From: JANMDU01 sp031418715
GTDB lineage: Bacteria; Pseudomonadota; Gammaproteobacteria; Burkholderiales; Burkholderiaceae_C
Assembly: GCA_031418715.1 (NCBI GenBank)
Contig: JANOJL010000003.1
Span: forward strand, 68,722-132,721
Reading direction: 5' to 3'
Length of the DNA stretch: 64,000 bases
The notes beneath the pieces are model-generated. The model worked only from the letters and a program-made list of their open reading frames with translations, had not been told where the DNA came from and did no database searches. This document shows positions 1-8,048 of this stretch, piece after piece; the first letter of the stretch is position 1, and every line of letters begins with the position of its first letter. A program made the translations under genes and the position numbers.

Positions 1-2
1 CA

Positions 3-98
3 ATCCTGCACCTGAATCTGCCAATAAGCCCTGAGCGTGTGCGGAAGGTTGCAGCGAGTGCTTCGCTGGCTCGCTTCCCGCTGACAGCAGTGCTTTAA
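3..98 (+). CDS. Possible 3' end of an upstream gene (partial)
   Basis: A reading frame is open from the window edge for 31 codons and ends with TAA at 96-98, directly before the first dispersed repeat. That is the position where these repeats usually follow a gene. The short C-terminal peptide matches no family I can name. It may be the tail of a rightward gene that starts outside the window, or chance. Confidence 0.25.
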   Translation: MLHLNLPISPERVRKVAASASLARFPLTAVL

Positions 99-100
99 TT

Positions 101-166
101 TTTAAGCCAAATCGGCCTCTACCCGTTATAGAATATGCGCAGAGTGCTATTTTTTTGATAGCATAT
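101..166 (-). repeat. Dispersed repeat, copy 1
   Basis: On the minus strand it reads GCTATC-A6-ATAGC, then GCGCATATTCTATAACGG, then GGCCGATTTGGC and an A-run. It is one of the best matches to the consensus and lies between a possible gene end and the RDD gene. Confidence 0.85.
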
Positions 167-194
167 ACAATCATGGCTTGAACCTTCATTTGCC

Positions 195-746
195 ATGACC
201 CAACCCGCCTCCTCCTCCTCGACAGTAGCCCCAGCCTCGCCTGAGAGTCCATTCGTTCCGCCCAGCCTGCGCCGCCGTATGGCTTGCTGGATGTATGAAG
301 GCGTGTTGATGTTTGGTGTGATGTGGATTGCGGGTTACTTGTTTGGCGCACTCTCGCAAACGCGTCATGCGATGGACAATCGGCTCGCTTTGCAGGTCTT
401 TCTTTTCATCATCTTCGGTATTTATTTCGTCTGGTTTTGGCACAAAGGCCAAACGCTGGCGATGAAGACTTGGCATCTGCGGGTGGTCGATCTGGAGGGC
501 AAAGCAATTTCGCAGCTTCGCGCGATGGCTCGTTATGCGCTTTCTTGGCTTTGGTTCGTGCCGCCGCTGGCCGTGATTGCTCCGTTCAAGCTCTCAGGCG
601 CCGAGAGCGCGGTGATCGTGTTGGGCTGGGTGGCTTTCTATGCCCTGCTTTCGCGCTTTCATCCGCAGCGTCAGTTTATGCATGATGCCTTGGCTGGGAC
701 GCGGTTGATTTCTCATGCGCCAATGAGCAAAACCATCCCTGCTTGA
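195..746 (+). CDS. RDD-family integral membrane protein
   Basis: A 183-residue membrane protein with about four hydrophobic segments (near residues 38-58, 68-88, 113-135 and 143-160). The RDD family signature is seen in pieces: RRRMACWMYEG near residue 27, where the usual Asp is Glu; HKGQTLAMKTWHLRVVD near residue 84; and the terminal QFMHDALAGTRL motif. RDD proteins are small inner-membrane proteins; some members act in cation/proton antiport, but the role is usually unknown and cannot be set here. The stop is followed at once by the diacylglycerol kinase gene, so the two are probably cotranscribed. Confidence 0.85.
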   Translation: MTQPASSSSTVAPASPESPFVPPSLRRRMACWMYEGVLMFGVMWIAGYLFGALSQTRHAMDNRLALQVFLFIIFGIYFVWFWHKGQTLAMKTWHLRVVDLEGKAISQLRAMARYALSWLWFVPPLAVIAPFKLSGAESAVIVLGWVAFYALLSRFHPQRQFMHDALAGTRLISHAPMSKTIPA

Positions 747-760
747 AGCACAATCGCCGG

Positions 761-1153
761 ATGTCAATCTCCCAAGAATCCCCCACCGCGCAAAAATCCC
801 GCTCCGGCATCGCGCGTATCCTGCATGCCACGGGCTACTCTGTGGCTGGATTACGCGTCGGGCTGAAAGAGCCCGCGTTTCGCCAAGAAGTGCTGCTCGC
901 TTGTTTGCTGATTCCAGCTTCTTTCTGGCTTGGTCGCAATTGGCTTGAAACCTCATTTCTCATCGCCACCCTTGTCATCGTGATGATCACTGAGTTGCTC
1001 AACACGGGTATTGAGCGCTCCATCGACCGCATTGGCCCAGAGTGGCACGAGCTGTCAAAAACGGCGAAAGATTTAGGTTCAGCGGCCGTTTTGCTCTCCC
1101 TCATTCTGTGCAGTGGCGTGTGGGCCGGCGCTTTATATTCACGTTTCTTCTAA
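761..1153 (+). CDS. dgkA: Diacylglycerol kinase (DgkA type)
   Basis: A 130-residue inner-membrane lipid kinase that phosphorylates diacylglycerol to phosphatidic acid and so recycles the diacylglycerol left by membrane-derived glucan synthesis. The family signature is present: a Glu-rich helix (FRQEVLLA), then ITELLNTGIERSIDRI and KTAKDLGSAAVLL, with three hydrophobic segments. The length fits the family (about 120). The frame also allows a TTG start at 743 overlapping the RDD stop, but ATG at 761 gives the usual N-terminus. It appears to form a short rightward run with the RDD gene and the LOG gene. Confidence 0.9.
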   Translation: MSISQESPTAQKSRSGIARILHATGYSVAGLRVGLKEPAFRQEVLLACLLIPASFWLGRNWLETSFLIATLVIVMITELLNTGIERSIDRIGPEWHELSKTAKDLGSAAVLLSLILCSGVWAGALYSRFF

Positions 1154-1157
1154 AGCC

Positions 1158-1745
1158 ATGACAACAAAACCGAATTTCTCCATCTGCGTCTATTGCGGCT
1201 CTCGCGAAGGCAATCAACCTGCTTTTGCCTATGCCGCCGGCGAAGTCGGCCGCTGGATCGGCCAGCACGGCGGCCAGCTCGTCTATGGCGGCGGCAACAA
1301 CGGCTTGATGGGCATCCTTGCCCAAGCCACGCTCGATGCGGGCGGCCTCGTCAAAGGCATCATCCCCACCGCTTTGGTTGAAAAAGAATGGGCCAAACTC
1401 GATTGCACCGAGCTGCACATCGTCGAAACCATGCACGAACGCAAAGCCATGATGGCCGAGCATGCCGATGTGTTTCTCGCCCTGCCTGGCGGGATTGGCA
1501 CCTTTGAAGAACTCTTTGAAACTTGGACATGGAAGCAACTCGGCTACCACGACAAACCGATTGGCATCTTAAATGTCAACGGCTGCTACGACGCTTTCAT
1601 GGAAATGATGCGCGGCACGGTAAACGACGGTTTTGTGGGCGAATTCCAAATGGAAATGATCCAAATCGCCGAAGAGCCAGCGGGCTTGCTGCGCGAATTG
1701 GTCACAGCAGCTGGGTTATCGGAGCAACTCAAGCGCTTGGATTGA
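1158..1745 (+). CDS. LOG-family protein (TIGR00730), cytokinin nucleoside monophosphate phosphoribohydrolase-like
   Basis: A 195-residue protein of the LOG/lysine decarboxylase-like family. These enzymes hydrolyse N6-substituted AMP, or AMP itself, to the base and ribose 5-phosphate. Visible motifs are the N-terminal SICVYCGSREG, the glycine-rich YGGGNNGLMGILA, and the signature PGGIGTFEELFE with the conserved Arg/Glu pair of the active site (MHERKAMM upstream). ATG at 1158 lies just after the dgkA stop, so the genes are probably cotranscribed. The physiological substrate cannot be read from the sequence. Confidence 0.9.
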   Translation: MTTKPNFSICVYCGSREGNQPAFAYAAGEVGRWIGQHGGQLVYGGGNNGLMGILAQATLDAGGLVKGIIPTALVEKEWAKLDCTELHIVETMHERKAMMAEHADVFLALPGGIGTFEELFETWTWKQLGYHDKPIGILNVNGCYDAFMEMMRGTVNDGFVGEFQMEMIQIAEEPAGLLRELVTAAGLSEQLKRLD

Positions 1746-1794
1746 TTGGCGGTGTATCCCACTTTCATCGCCGCATCCATTGCAGCGATTCGCT

Positions 1795-2133
1795 TTAAAC
1801 CGCCGCTTCATCCTGCTCACCCGTGCGGATGCGCACAACGCGCTCCACGGAAGTGACAAAAATCTTACCATCGCCGATTTTTCCAGTGCGGGCGGCTTTG
1901 ACGATCGCATCGACACAACGATCCACATCCACGGTTTTCACCGTGACCTCCACCTTCACTTTTGGCAAAAAATCCACCACGTATTCTGCGCCGCGATACA
2001 GCTCGGTGTGGCCTTTCTGGCGGCCGAAGCCTTTGACTTCCGTCACCGTGAGCCCCGTTACGCCACATTCGGCGAGTGCCTCGCGCACTTCTTCGAGTTT
2101 GAAGGGTTTGATGATGGCTGTGATCTGTTTCAT
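1795..2133 (-). CDS. glnB: Nitrogen regulatory protein PII
   Basis: A 112-residue PII signal protein that reports glutamine, 2-oxoglutarate and energy status to ammonium transporters, NtrB and glutamine synthetase adenylyltransferase. It shows MKQITAIIKPFKLEEVREAL, the T-loop with the uridylylation tyrosine at residue 51 (YRGAEYVVDFLPK), and the C-terminal GKIGDGKIFV signature. MKQ at 2133 is the conserved start; the frame extends three codons upstream. It stands alone, with no amtB or nadE beside it, so glnB versus glnK cannot be settled by context; the sequence looks more GlnB-like. Convergent with the LOG gene. Confidence 0.9.
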   Translation of the reverse strand: MKQITAIIKPFKLEEVREALAECGVTGLTVTEVKGFGRQKGHTELYRGAEYVVDFLPKVKVEVTVKTVDVDRCVDAIVKAARTGKIGDGKIFVTSVERVVRIRTGEQDEAAV

Positions 2134-2218
2134 GGGGGACACCTTGTGATACTATGCAATAGCTAAACTTTAACGTAGTTTCGCCCCAATCCTGCCGACC
2201 TCGTCCCAAGGAAAACCC

Positions 2219-2587
2219 ATGCCCTCAGCCGCCACCCTCGAACATTTCATTTCCTGCGTGGAATCCAATGCGCATGTGAAAGCGATTGAAGACTTTTACA
2301 CCGATGATTCCAGCATGCAAGAAAATCAGCAAACGCCACGCGTAGGCAAGCTGGCGAACATGGCACGCGAGCAAGCCGTGTTGGACAGGATGCAATCAGT
2401 GCAATCAAAATGTGTACGCCCGGTGCTCTTGAACGGCGATCATGTGGGGATTCGCTGGGTGTTTGATTTTGAATCAAAACAAGGCCAGCGGATGCGCATT
2501 GAAGAGCTAGCTTGGCAGCGCTGGGAAGGAGAGAAGATTGCGCAAGAGACGTTTTTCTACGATCCGGCGCAGATGAAGATGGTTTGA
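2219..2587 (+). CDS. NTF2-like / SnoaL-like protein
   Basis: A 122-residue soluble protein with the nuclear transport factor 2-like pattern: an N-terminal helix followed by IEDFYTDDSSMQEN, a central helix, and C-terminal strands with RIEELAWQRWEGEKIAQETFFYDP. Such folds bind small ligands or act as isomerases or ketosteroid-type enzymes, and no specific reaction can be assigned. AAGGA lies just upstream of ATG 2219. It is divergent from glnB, and about 85 bp between the starts holds both promoters. Confidence 0.75.
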   Translation: MPSAATLEHFISCVESNAHVKAIEDFYTDDSSMQENQQTPRVGKLANMAREQAVLDRMQSVQSKCVRPVLLNGDHVGIRWVFDFESKQGQRMRIEELAWQRWEGEKIAQETFFYDPAQMKMV

Positions 2588-2621
2588 ATTGCTTGACTTA
2601 GAAAAGTATTTTTTAAATCAA

Positions 2622-2684
2622 TTTTTAAGAAAAATCAGCCTTTCCCCGTTATATATTAAGCGTAGTTTGCTATTAATTTAATAC
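2622..2684 (-). repeat. Dispersed repeat, copy 2
   Basis: On the minus strand: TATTAAATTAATAGCAAA, ACGC, TATATAACGGGG, GGCTGATTTTTC. The inverted-repeat end reaches the greB stop codon (TAG, 2684-2686). Confidence 0.75.
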
Positions 2685-3250
2685 TAACCATCAAGTGTTG
2701 GCGCAGGGTAACTCACGTTCACGATCTCCAAGGTCTGCACACCCAGAGGTGTGACAAAACGCACTTCATCACCTTCACGGCTTTTGAGCAAGGCGCGGGC
2801 AATCGGCGATATCCAGCTCACCTGAGCTTGCGTGCTCTCTGCCTCATCAATCCCCAAAATCGTGATCGTGCGCTTAGCGCCAAGAGCGTCGGCATACGTC
2901 ACCGTTGCACCAAAAAACACCTGGTCGCTGCCTTGGTGTTTTGAAGAGTCCACCACCTGGGCAATCTCCAGCCGCTTGGTGAGAAAGCGCAGGCGACGAT
3001 CTATCTCACGCAGACGTTTTTTCCCGTAGAGATAGTCGCCATTTTCACTGCGGTCGCCGTTCTTCGCCGCCCAGTGCACGGCTTCCACCACTTTTGGGCG
3101 CTCATCATCGACGAGGATTTTCAGTTCAAGCTGCAGGCGGTCGTAGCCTGCTTGGGTGATGTAATTCTTTGCTCCAGGAGGAATCGGCGGCGCGCCTTGC
3201 AGATCTTCGTCATCGTCTGCATCGGTCTCTTTGGTGAAGGCTTTGCTCAT
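2684..3250 (-). CDS. greB: Transcript cleavage factor GreB
   Basis: A 188-residue GreA/GreB-family factor. It enters the secondary channel of RNA polymerase and stimulates cleavage of backtracked transcripts. The N-terminal coiled coil (residues about 32-100) carries YITQAGYDRLQLEL and the basic GreB patch GDRSENGDYLYGKKRLREIDRRLRF is visible in two halves. The C-terminal FKBP-like domain includes the ISPIARALLKSREGDEV stretch. The GDRSENGDY-GKKR pattern is typical of GreB rather than GreA. An N-terminal acidic extension of about 25 residues is also present. It follows the patatin-like gene on the same strand at a 28 bp gap. Confidence 0.93.
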   Translation of the reverse strand: MSKAFTKETDADDDEDLQGAPPIPPGAKNYITQAGYDRLQLELKILVDDERPKVVEAVHWAAKNGDRSENGDYLYGKKRLREIDRRLRFLTKRLEIAQVVDSSKHQGSDQVFFGATVTYADALGAKRTITILGIDEAESTQAQVSWISPIARALLKSREGDEVRFVTPLGVQTLEIVNVSYPAPTLDG

Positions 3251-3278
3251 CGAGTCACCTCATGAATCGTTTCTTGAC

Positions 3279-4187
3279 TCACTTCGATTTCGCTTCAATC
3301 AACGCTTTGAGCTGCGCAATTTGCCGCTGCATCGCCAACTTTCCTGCGTCAATCGAGCGGCGCTTAGCCGTGAAATCACCGCTCTTCACGCCCACCAACT
3401 CAGGCCGGATCACCACATCTGCGCCTTGCAAGGCATATTCATTGATGCTCTTGCCCATGATCGCAAAGGTTTGCAGCAGCACAGCCAGCGTGCCATCCGA
3501 AGCGTTGCCCTCCGGCGCAGCAGAAATATCCACCGCAATGATCAGCTCTGCGCCCATCTGCTTGGCATAGCGCACAGGCACTGGCGCGACCAAACCCCCG
3601 TCGACAAACTCACGCTCGCCAATCTTCACCGGATTGAACACCGAAGGCACCGAGCTGCTCGCTCGCACAGCTCGTCCGGTATCGCCCTGCTGAAAGAGTA
3701 CACCTTGCCCACTGCGCAAATCCGTAGCCACGATGCCCAGCGGCATGGGCAAGCTCTCAATCAACTTGTTATTGACCTGTCGATTGACGTAATTCGATAG
3801 CGCCTCGCCGCGCAAAATGCCTCGGCTGAAAAAGGGCAGCGTCCAATCCGTGATCTCAGCCTCTTCCATCTTGAGCGCAATCTCTTGCAACTGCGCGGCA
3901 CTCTTGCCCGAAGCGTAAATCGCGCCCACGAGCGAGCCAGCCGACGTGCCCACCACCAAATCCACCTTAATACCCGCCTCTTCCAACGCCGCTATCACGC
4001 CCACATGCGCAAACCCGCGCGCCGCGCCGCCACCTAGCGCGAGGCCGATCTTAGGCGGACGCTTGATCGCTGCCGGCTCAGGCGCAATCACCGGCGGATC
4101 AGCAGGCTTCACAGGCGCGGTCGTGCAGGCGGCCAAAGTCGCCACAAAGGCCATCAAAAGCCAGAATTTCAGTTTCACAAAAAGCAT
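3279..4187 (-). CDS. Patatin-like phospholipase lipoprotein (RssA/NTE family)
   Basis: A 302-residue predicted lipoprotein. The signal peptide ends in the lipobox LAAC. The patatin catalytic features are complete: oxyanion loop GLALGGGAARGFAHVGV, nucleophile elbow GTSAGS, and catalytic Asp in FVDGGLVAPVPV. These enzymes are lipid acyl hydrolases. The frame stays open upstream to 4277, but ATG at 4187 gives a clean lipoprotein signal, whereas the extra codons run through the inverted-repeat element and a palindrome. greB follows on the same strand, and the SDR gene is divergent. Confidence 0.88.
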   Translation of the reverse strand: MLFVKLKFWLLMAFVATLAACTTAPVKPADPPVIAPEPAAIKRPPKIGLALGGGAARGFAHVGVIAALEEAGIKVDLVVGTSAGSLVGAIYASGKSAAQLQEIALKMEEAEITDWTLPFFSRGILRGEALSNYVNRQVNNKLIESLPMPLGIVATDLRSGQGVLFQQGDTGRAVRASSSVPSVFNPVKIGEREFVDGGLVAPVPVRYAKQMGAELIIAVDISAAPEGNASDGTLAVLLQTFAIMGKSINEYALQGADVVIRPELVGVKSGDFTAKRRSIDAGKLAMQRQIAQLKALIEAKSK

Positions 4188-4227
4188 GGCGCAATTATCA
4201 GGCTTAGAAAATCGCAGATAATTGATA

Positions 4228-4249
4228 TTGACGTTTACGTTAACGTCAA
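4228..4249. promoter_or_regulatory. Palindrome in the patatin/SDR divergent promoter region
   Basis: TTGACGTT, 6 bp, AACGTCAA: a perfect 8 bp inverted repeat 41 bp upstream of the patatin gene start. It looks like a dimeric repressor operator; the binding protein is not identified. Confidence 0.4.
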
Positions 4250-4260
4250 CAAATACGAGG

Positions 4261-4336
4261 TAACGCAAAAAGACCACGAAAAAAAATGCTACTGGCTTTC
4301 AGTATTTTTTAGCATTTTTTTGCGTTTTTTGCGTTA
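4261..4336. repeat. AT-rich inverted-repeat element (76 bp), copy A
   Basis: Its ends are TAACGCAAAAA and TTTTTGCGTTA, an 11 bp perfect inverted repeat. Inner arms (AAAAAATGCT / AGCATTTTTT) also pair, so the whole sequence can form a long hairpin. It resembles the larger element at 44327-44446 in its end motif. Confidence 0.6.
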
Positions 4337-4389
4337 AATAAACTGCATCAACGCGCACAGTTTCGTCACTCATACTTAGAAAGATCATC

Positions 4390-5148
4390 ATGCAAATCAA
4401 AGACAACGTTTTCATCGTCACTGGCGGCGCATCTGGCTTGGGCGAAGGCACGGCGCGTATGCTGGCCGCGCAGGGCGGCAAAGTGGTGATTGCCGATATG
4501 CAAGCTGAAAAAGGTGAAGCAGTGGCCAAGGAAATCGGCGGCGCTTTCGTGAAATGCGACGTGACGAGCGAGGCTGATGGCCAAGCCGTCGTGGCCAAGG
4601 CAACTGAAATGGGTAAGTTGATGGGCTTGGTCAATTGCGCAGGCATCGCCAGCGCCGAGCGCACCGTGGGCAAAAATGGGCCACACAATTTTGATGCCTT
4701 CAAAAAGACCGTCACCATCAACCTCTTTGGCAGCTTCAACATGCTGCGCCTGGCCGCTGATGCGATGAGCAAAAACGAGCCAGAATCCACCAAAGAGCGC
4801 GGCTGCATCATCAACACGGCTTCAGTAGCCGCCTACGACGGTCAGATCGGCCAAGCGGCCTACGCAGCCTCCAAAGGCGGCATCGTCGGCATGACGCTCC
4901 CGATCGCCCGAGATCTGTCAAAAATCGGCATCCGCGTCTGCACCATCGCCCCAGGCATCATGGGCACGCCGATGATGTTTGGCATGCCGCAAGATGTGCA
5001 AGACGCTCTCGCCGCCGCTGTTCCATTTCCGAGCCGCCTAGGCACGCCGCAAGACTACGCAAAACTCGCCCTGCACATTTTCGACAATGATTTGCTCAAT
5101 GGCGAGACGATTCGTTTGGATGGGGCGATACGCTTAGCGCCGAAATAA
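4390..5148 (+). CDS. SDR-family dehydrogenase, 3-hydroxyacyl-CoA dehydrogenase type II-like
   Basis: A 252-residue classical short-chain dehydrogenase. It shows the NAD-binding TGGASGLGEG motif (residues 11-20), the Asp after the second strand (IADMQ), NCAGIA, the catalytic Ser in NTASVAAYDGQ, and YAASKGG (Tyr/Lys). The C-terminal PFPSRLGTPQDYAKL and ETIRLDGAIRL are typical of HSD17B10-like 3-hydroxyacyl-CoA dehydrogenases, which oxidise 3-hydroxyacyl-CoA in fatty acid or branched-chain amino acid degradation. The exact substrate is inferred only from this resemblance. It is a single-gene unit with a hairpin terminator 20 bp after the stop. Confidence 0.88.
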   Translation: MQIKDNVFIVTGGASGLGEGTARMLAAQGGKVVIADMQAEKGEAVAKEIGGAFVKCDVTSEADGQAVVAKATEMGKLMGLVNCAGIASAERTVGKNGPHNFDAFKKTVTINLFGSFNMLRLAADAMSKNEPESTKERGCIINTASVAAYDGQIGQAAYAASKGGIVGMTLPIARDLSKIGIRVCTIAPGIMGTPMMFGMPQDVQDALAAAVPFPSRLGTPQDYAKLALHIFDNDLLNGETIRLDGAIRLAPK

Positions 5149-5167
5149 TTTTTACGTCTCGCACAAG

Positions 5168-5199
5168 AGCCCGCAGGTGATGAGTCTGCAGGCTTTTTT
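5168..5199 (+). terminator. Rho-independent terminator after the SDR gene
   Basis: AGCCCGCAG, 9 nt loop, CTGCAGGCT (one mismatch), followed by TTTTT. Confidence 0.75.
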
Positions 5200-5203
5200 A
5201 TTG

Positions 5204-5268
5204 AAATTTACAGTGAAAATGGCAGATAGTCGGCATATTTATTGCGCAAGCAGCTATGGAATTAATAG
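5204..5268 (-). repeat. Dispersed repeat, copy 3
   Basis: On the minus strand: CTATTAATTCCATAGC, TGCGCAATAAATATGCCGAC, then GCCATTTTCACTG. Diverged in the CTATAACGG block. It lies between the SDR terminator and the end of rimO. Confidence 0.7.
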
Positions 5269-5314
5269 TAAGCAGCAACGCTCACTAGGCTCAATCTGAA
5301 GTACGGTGGTCGTA

Positions 5315-6772
5315 TCAAACCGGCAAAGCCACGAGGTCGTGGCCTTGCGTGCCCACAATCCGCGCTGCAGTGAATTCGCCCACACGCAGCTGCTTGCTAA
5401 TCTTCTCGGGCGGCAGTAAGTGGACGATGCCGTCGATCTCCGGGGCGTCCGCATACGAGCGGCCTTTGCCGCCTTTTTTGCCCAGCCCAGGTGCGTGATC
5501 AATCAGCACCTGCATCGTCATGCCAACGCGGCTCTTCAGCTTCTCGGCTGATACTTCTTCAGCCACCGCCATAAAGCGCGCCAAGCGCTCATCGCGCACC
5601 TCTTGCGGCAGCATGCCTTCTAGCTCATTCGCCGCAGCGCCCTTCACTGCGCTATAGGCAAAGCAGCCTGCACGGTCAATTTTTGCTTCGCGCAAAAAGT
5701 CCAGCAGATGCTGAAACTCCTCTTCTGTCTCACCCGGAAAGCCGGCAATAAACGTAGAGCGAATCACGATCTCAGGGCAAATCTCTCTCCAGCGCTCAAT
5801 GCGCGCCAGATTCTTCTCGCCGCTCGCCGGGCGCTTCATGCGCTTCAATACATCAGGGTGGCTGTGCTGAAACGGCACGTCCAGATACGGCAGGATGCGC
5901 CCCGTCGCCATCAGCGGCACGATCTCGTCCACATGCGGATACGGGTACACATAATGCAGGCGAATCCACGCACCATGCGGCTCAGCCAGCTTCGATAGCT
6001 CTTCGCACAATTCAAACATGCGCGTTTTCACCGGCTTGCCATCAAAGAAACCGGTGCGGTATTTCACATCCACGCCATAGGCCGACGTGTCTTGGCTGAT
6101 TACCAGCAGTTCGCGTACGCCGCCTTCAAACAGCGCCTTCGCCTCTTTCAGCACATCGCCCACCGGGCGGCTCACCAAATCGCCACGCATGCTCGGGATG
6201 ATGCAAAACGTGCAGCGATGGTTGCAACCTTCGCTGATTTTTAAGTAGGCGTAATGTTTTGGAGTCAGTTTGATGCCAAAAGCAGGCACCAAATCAACAA
6301 ACGGATCGTGCGGCTTAGGCAAATGCTTGTGCACCGCATCCATCACCTCCTGCGTCGCATGCGGGCCCGTGACGGCGAGCACGCTGGGGTGAATGCTGCG
6401 CACCAAGTTTTGAGTATCATTTGTGCCACTCGCCGTTATATTTCCTGTGCGAGCAGCTATCATTTCAGGAGCATCTGACGGCTTCATATCCACCGTCTTC
6501 GCGCCCAAACAGCCCGTGACGATCACGCGGCCATTGGCGGCGAGTGCCTCGCCAATCGTATCCAAGCTTTCCTTCACGGCATCGTCAATGAAGCCGCAGG
6601 TGTTCACAATCACCAAATCCGCGCCCTCAAAGGTCTTAGAAGTCTCGTAGCCCTCCGCAGCAAGCTGCGTGAGGATCAGCTCAGAGTCAGTCAAAGCCTT
6701 CGGGCAGCCCAGGCTCACGAAGCCGACTTTTGGGATTTTGGTGGGGGTAATTTCAAGGGTAGCAGCTGTCAT
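5315..6772 (-). CDS. rimO: Ribosomal protein S12 methylthiotransferase RimO
   Basis: A 485-residue radical SAM enzyme that methylthiolates an aspartate of ribosomal protein S12. The N-terminal MTTase domain carries the three cluster cysteines at 23 (LGCPK), 59 (NTCGF) and 88 (TGCLG). The radical SAM motif GCNHRCTFC has cysteines at 183, 187 and 190. A C-terminal TRAM domain ends near DLVALPV. It is longer than the usual about 440 residues, partly because residues about 93-125, between GCLGAK and IHPSVLAVTGPH, are expanded relative to E. coli RimO. This expansion is where a copy of the dispersed repeat lies in the coding sequence. All catalytic motifs are intact, so the protein should be functional. 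Confidence 0.95.
   Translation of the reverse strand: MTAATLEITPTKIPKVGFVSLGCPKALTDSELILTQLAAEGYETSKTFEGADLVIVNTCGFIDDAVKESLDTIGEALAANGRVIVTGCLGAKTVDMKPSDAPEMIAARTGNITASGTNDTQNLVRSIHPSVLAVTGPHATQEVMDAVHKHLPKPHDPFVDLVPAFGIKLTPKHYAYLKISEGCNHRCTFCIIPSMRGDLVSRPVGDVLKEAKALFEGGVRELLVISQDTSAYGVDVKYRTGFFDGKPVKTRMFELCEELSKLAEPHGAWIRLHYVYPYPHVDEIVPLMATGRILPYLDVPFQHSHPDVLKRMKRPASGEKNLARIERWREICPEIVIRSTFIAGFPGETEEEFQHLLDFLREAKIDRAGCFAYSAVKGAAANELEGMLPQEVRDERLARFMAVAEEVSAEKLKSRVGMTMQVLIDHAPGLGKKGGKGRSYADAPEIDGIVHLLPPEKISKQLRVGEFTAARIVGTQGHDLVALPV
6427..6476 (-). repeat. Dispersed repeat inside rimO (copy 4)
   Basis: Read on the coding strand: GCTCCTGAAATGATAGCTGC, CGCACAGGAAATATAACGGC, GAGTGGC. It encodes residues about 100-116 of RimO without a frameshift or stop. 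Confidence 0.7.
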
Positions 6773-6809
6773 GCCGCTATTGTCTCAGATGGGAACAAGA
6801 GCATTTGAC

Positions 6810-7253
6810 TCAAAGCACTGCGCCGCGCCACATTTGCACTCCTCCCATCCCAAAAAATAAGGTGAAGAAAAACCAGAAAATGGGCCGCCACAATGGAATT
6901 TTTCTATCGAGCACAGCATCTTGTGGATTGCTCGGGTTGTAGCAAACCCGGGCTATTTTTCCAGCGGGATAGCTGGCCAGCTGCTGTTTAGCGTAACCCT
7001 CGGTGCCACTGTTAGGCGTGTAGAAGCCGATCTGCTTGCCTGTGTAATCCTGTTGATCAACGGTATACCTATAGCGAATATGTGGAATCCAGCCATCGGA
7101 ATCCTCTTGAATGTTGCTTTGAAGAATTTCGCCTTGGGTTGTGAGCCACCTCTTCGATGCATGCTGACGAGCCATTGACCATGCCAACATACCACCGCAG
7201 CCCAAGCCAACAAGCATGCTAATGAAGCCAGCGATTTGAGGGCTAAGTTCCAT
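6810..7253 (-). CDS. DUF3592-domain membrane protein
   Basis: A 147-residue protein with hydrophobic segments at both ends (about residues 8-27 and 122-142) and a soluble middle. The middle has the DUF3592 pattern: RWLTTQGEI, then HIRYRYTVDQQDYTG, and near the end CYNPSNPQDAVLDR. The function of the family is unknown. It lies 38 bp upstream of rimO on the same strand and could be cotranscribed with it. Confidence 0.75.
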   Translation of the reverse strand: MELSPQIAGFISMLVGLGCGGMLAWSMARQHASKRWLTTQGEILQSNIQEDSDGWIPHIRYRYTVDQQDYTGKQIGFYTPNSGTEGYAKQQLASYPAGKIARVCYNPSNPQDAVLDRKIPLWRPIFWFFFTLFFGMGGVQMWRGAVL

Positions 7254-7365
7254 GATACTGGCTGCCTATTCAAAAAACCTTGAGAAGCATGTCAACAGCC
7301 AGGTCACGCGATCAGAAATGCTCGCGCAGGCCATGTGAACCCTTCGCATGACCCGCCGACTTGCA

Positions 7366-7896
7366 TCACCGCTTCATCCCAAACGCCGTCAGCATCTGCT
7401 CCTGCATCTGCGCGGCCATGGTTTGGCTTTGCTCCATGAAGCTGCCCATGAATTGGCTGGCATTGGGTACGGTGCCTAGCGTGGGCAAGGCACCTGCGCC
7501 GAATTTTTTTTGTAGATCCGTGAAGGCTTGCATGTTTTTCTCCAACATGCTGCCCATGAAGCCTTGCATGTTGTGGCCATAAAACCGAATCATATTGGCC
7601 AGCGCAGCTTCGCTAAACATGGGTACACCGCCACTTTCTTCTTCCAAAATGATCTGCAAGAGGATCGCGCGCGTGAGGTCTTCGCTGGTTTTGGCATCCA
7701 ACACAGCAAACGGCTTGCCATCGATCACGAGTTGCTTGACTTCAGACAAGGTGATGTAGGACGAACTGGTGGTGTCATACAGCCTGCGGTTGGGGTATTT
7801 TTTGATGGTGCGCAGCTTGGGGGGAGCTGCGGGAGAGGCCTTGGAGTTGCTGGCATCAGCCGAAGCTGAGCTAGCGGCTTTTTTTGTGGTGACCAA
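7366..7896 (-). CDS. phaR: Polyhydroxyalkanoate synthesis repressor PhaR
   Basis: A 176-residue DNA- and PHB-binding repressor of phasin and PHB genes. The PHB/PHA accumulation regulator DNA-binding domain is clear: RTIKKYPNRRLYDTTSSSYI and LSEVKQLVIDGKPFAV. It is followed by the accumulation-regulator helix LTRAILLQIILEEE and a Met/Gln-rich C-terminus. The start is TTG at 7896, preceded by AGGAG at the right distance; no ATG fits. The first 25 residues are Ala/Ser/Lys-rich. This implies that the organism stores polyhydroxybutyrate. Confidence 0.92.
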   Translation of the reverse strand: MVTTKKAASSASADASNSKASPAAPPKLRTIKKYPNRRLYDTTSSSYITLSEVKQLVIDGKPFAVLDAKTSEDLTRAILLQIILEEESGGVPMFSEAALANMIRFYGHNMQGFMGSMLEKNMQAFTDLQKKFGAGALPTLGTVPNASQFMGSFMEQSQTMAAQMQEQMLTAFGMKR

Positions 7897-7984
7897 AGAG
7901 TTCTCCTAAACTGATCGCAGTAAAAGATGCCTCAAAAAACTGCTGCATCGCAACAATATTCTAGGCAATTCATGCGGTAGGGCA

Positions 7985-8018
7985 ACAAAAAAGCCGCTAG
8001 GTTTACCCTTAGCGGCTT
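7985..8018 (-). terminator. Rho-independent terminator after tRNA-Val
   Basis: On the minus strand AAGCCGCTA, 10 nt, TAGCGGCTT, followed by TTTTTT-like sequence. It lies 30 bp beyond the tRNA 3' end. Confidence 0.75.
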
Positions 8019-8048
8019 AAGAATTTGTGTTGCCAATTTCAAAGAAAT

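Noticed and set aside
2150..2195. Further dispersed-repeat copy upstream of glnB
   Set aside because: ACTATGCAATAGC and a GTAGTTTCGCC-like stretch are present, but the GCGCA and CTATAACGG blocks are missing.
4188..4277. N-terminal extension of the patatin-like protein
   Set aside because: It runs through the inverted-repeat element and an operator-like palindrome, and would hide the lipoprotein signal; ATG 4187 is better.
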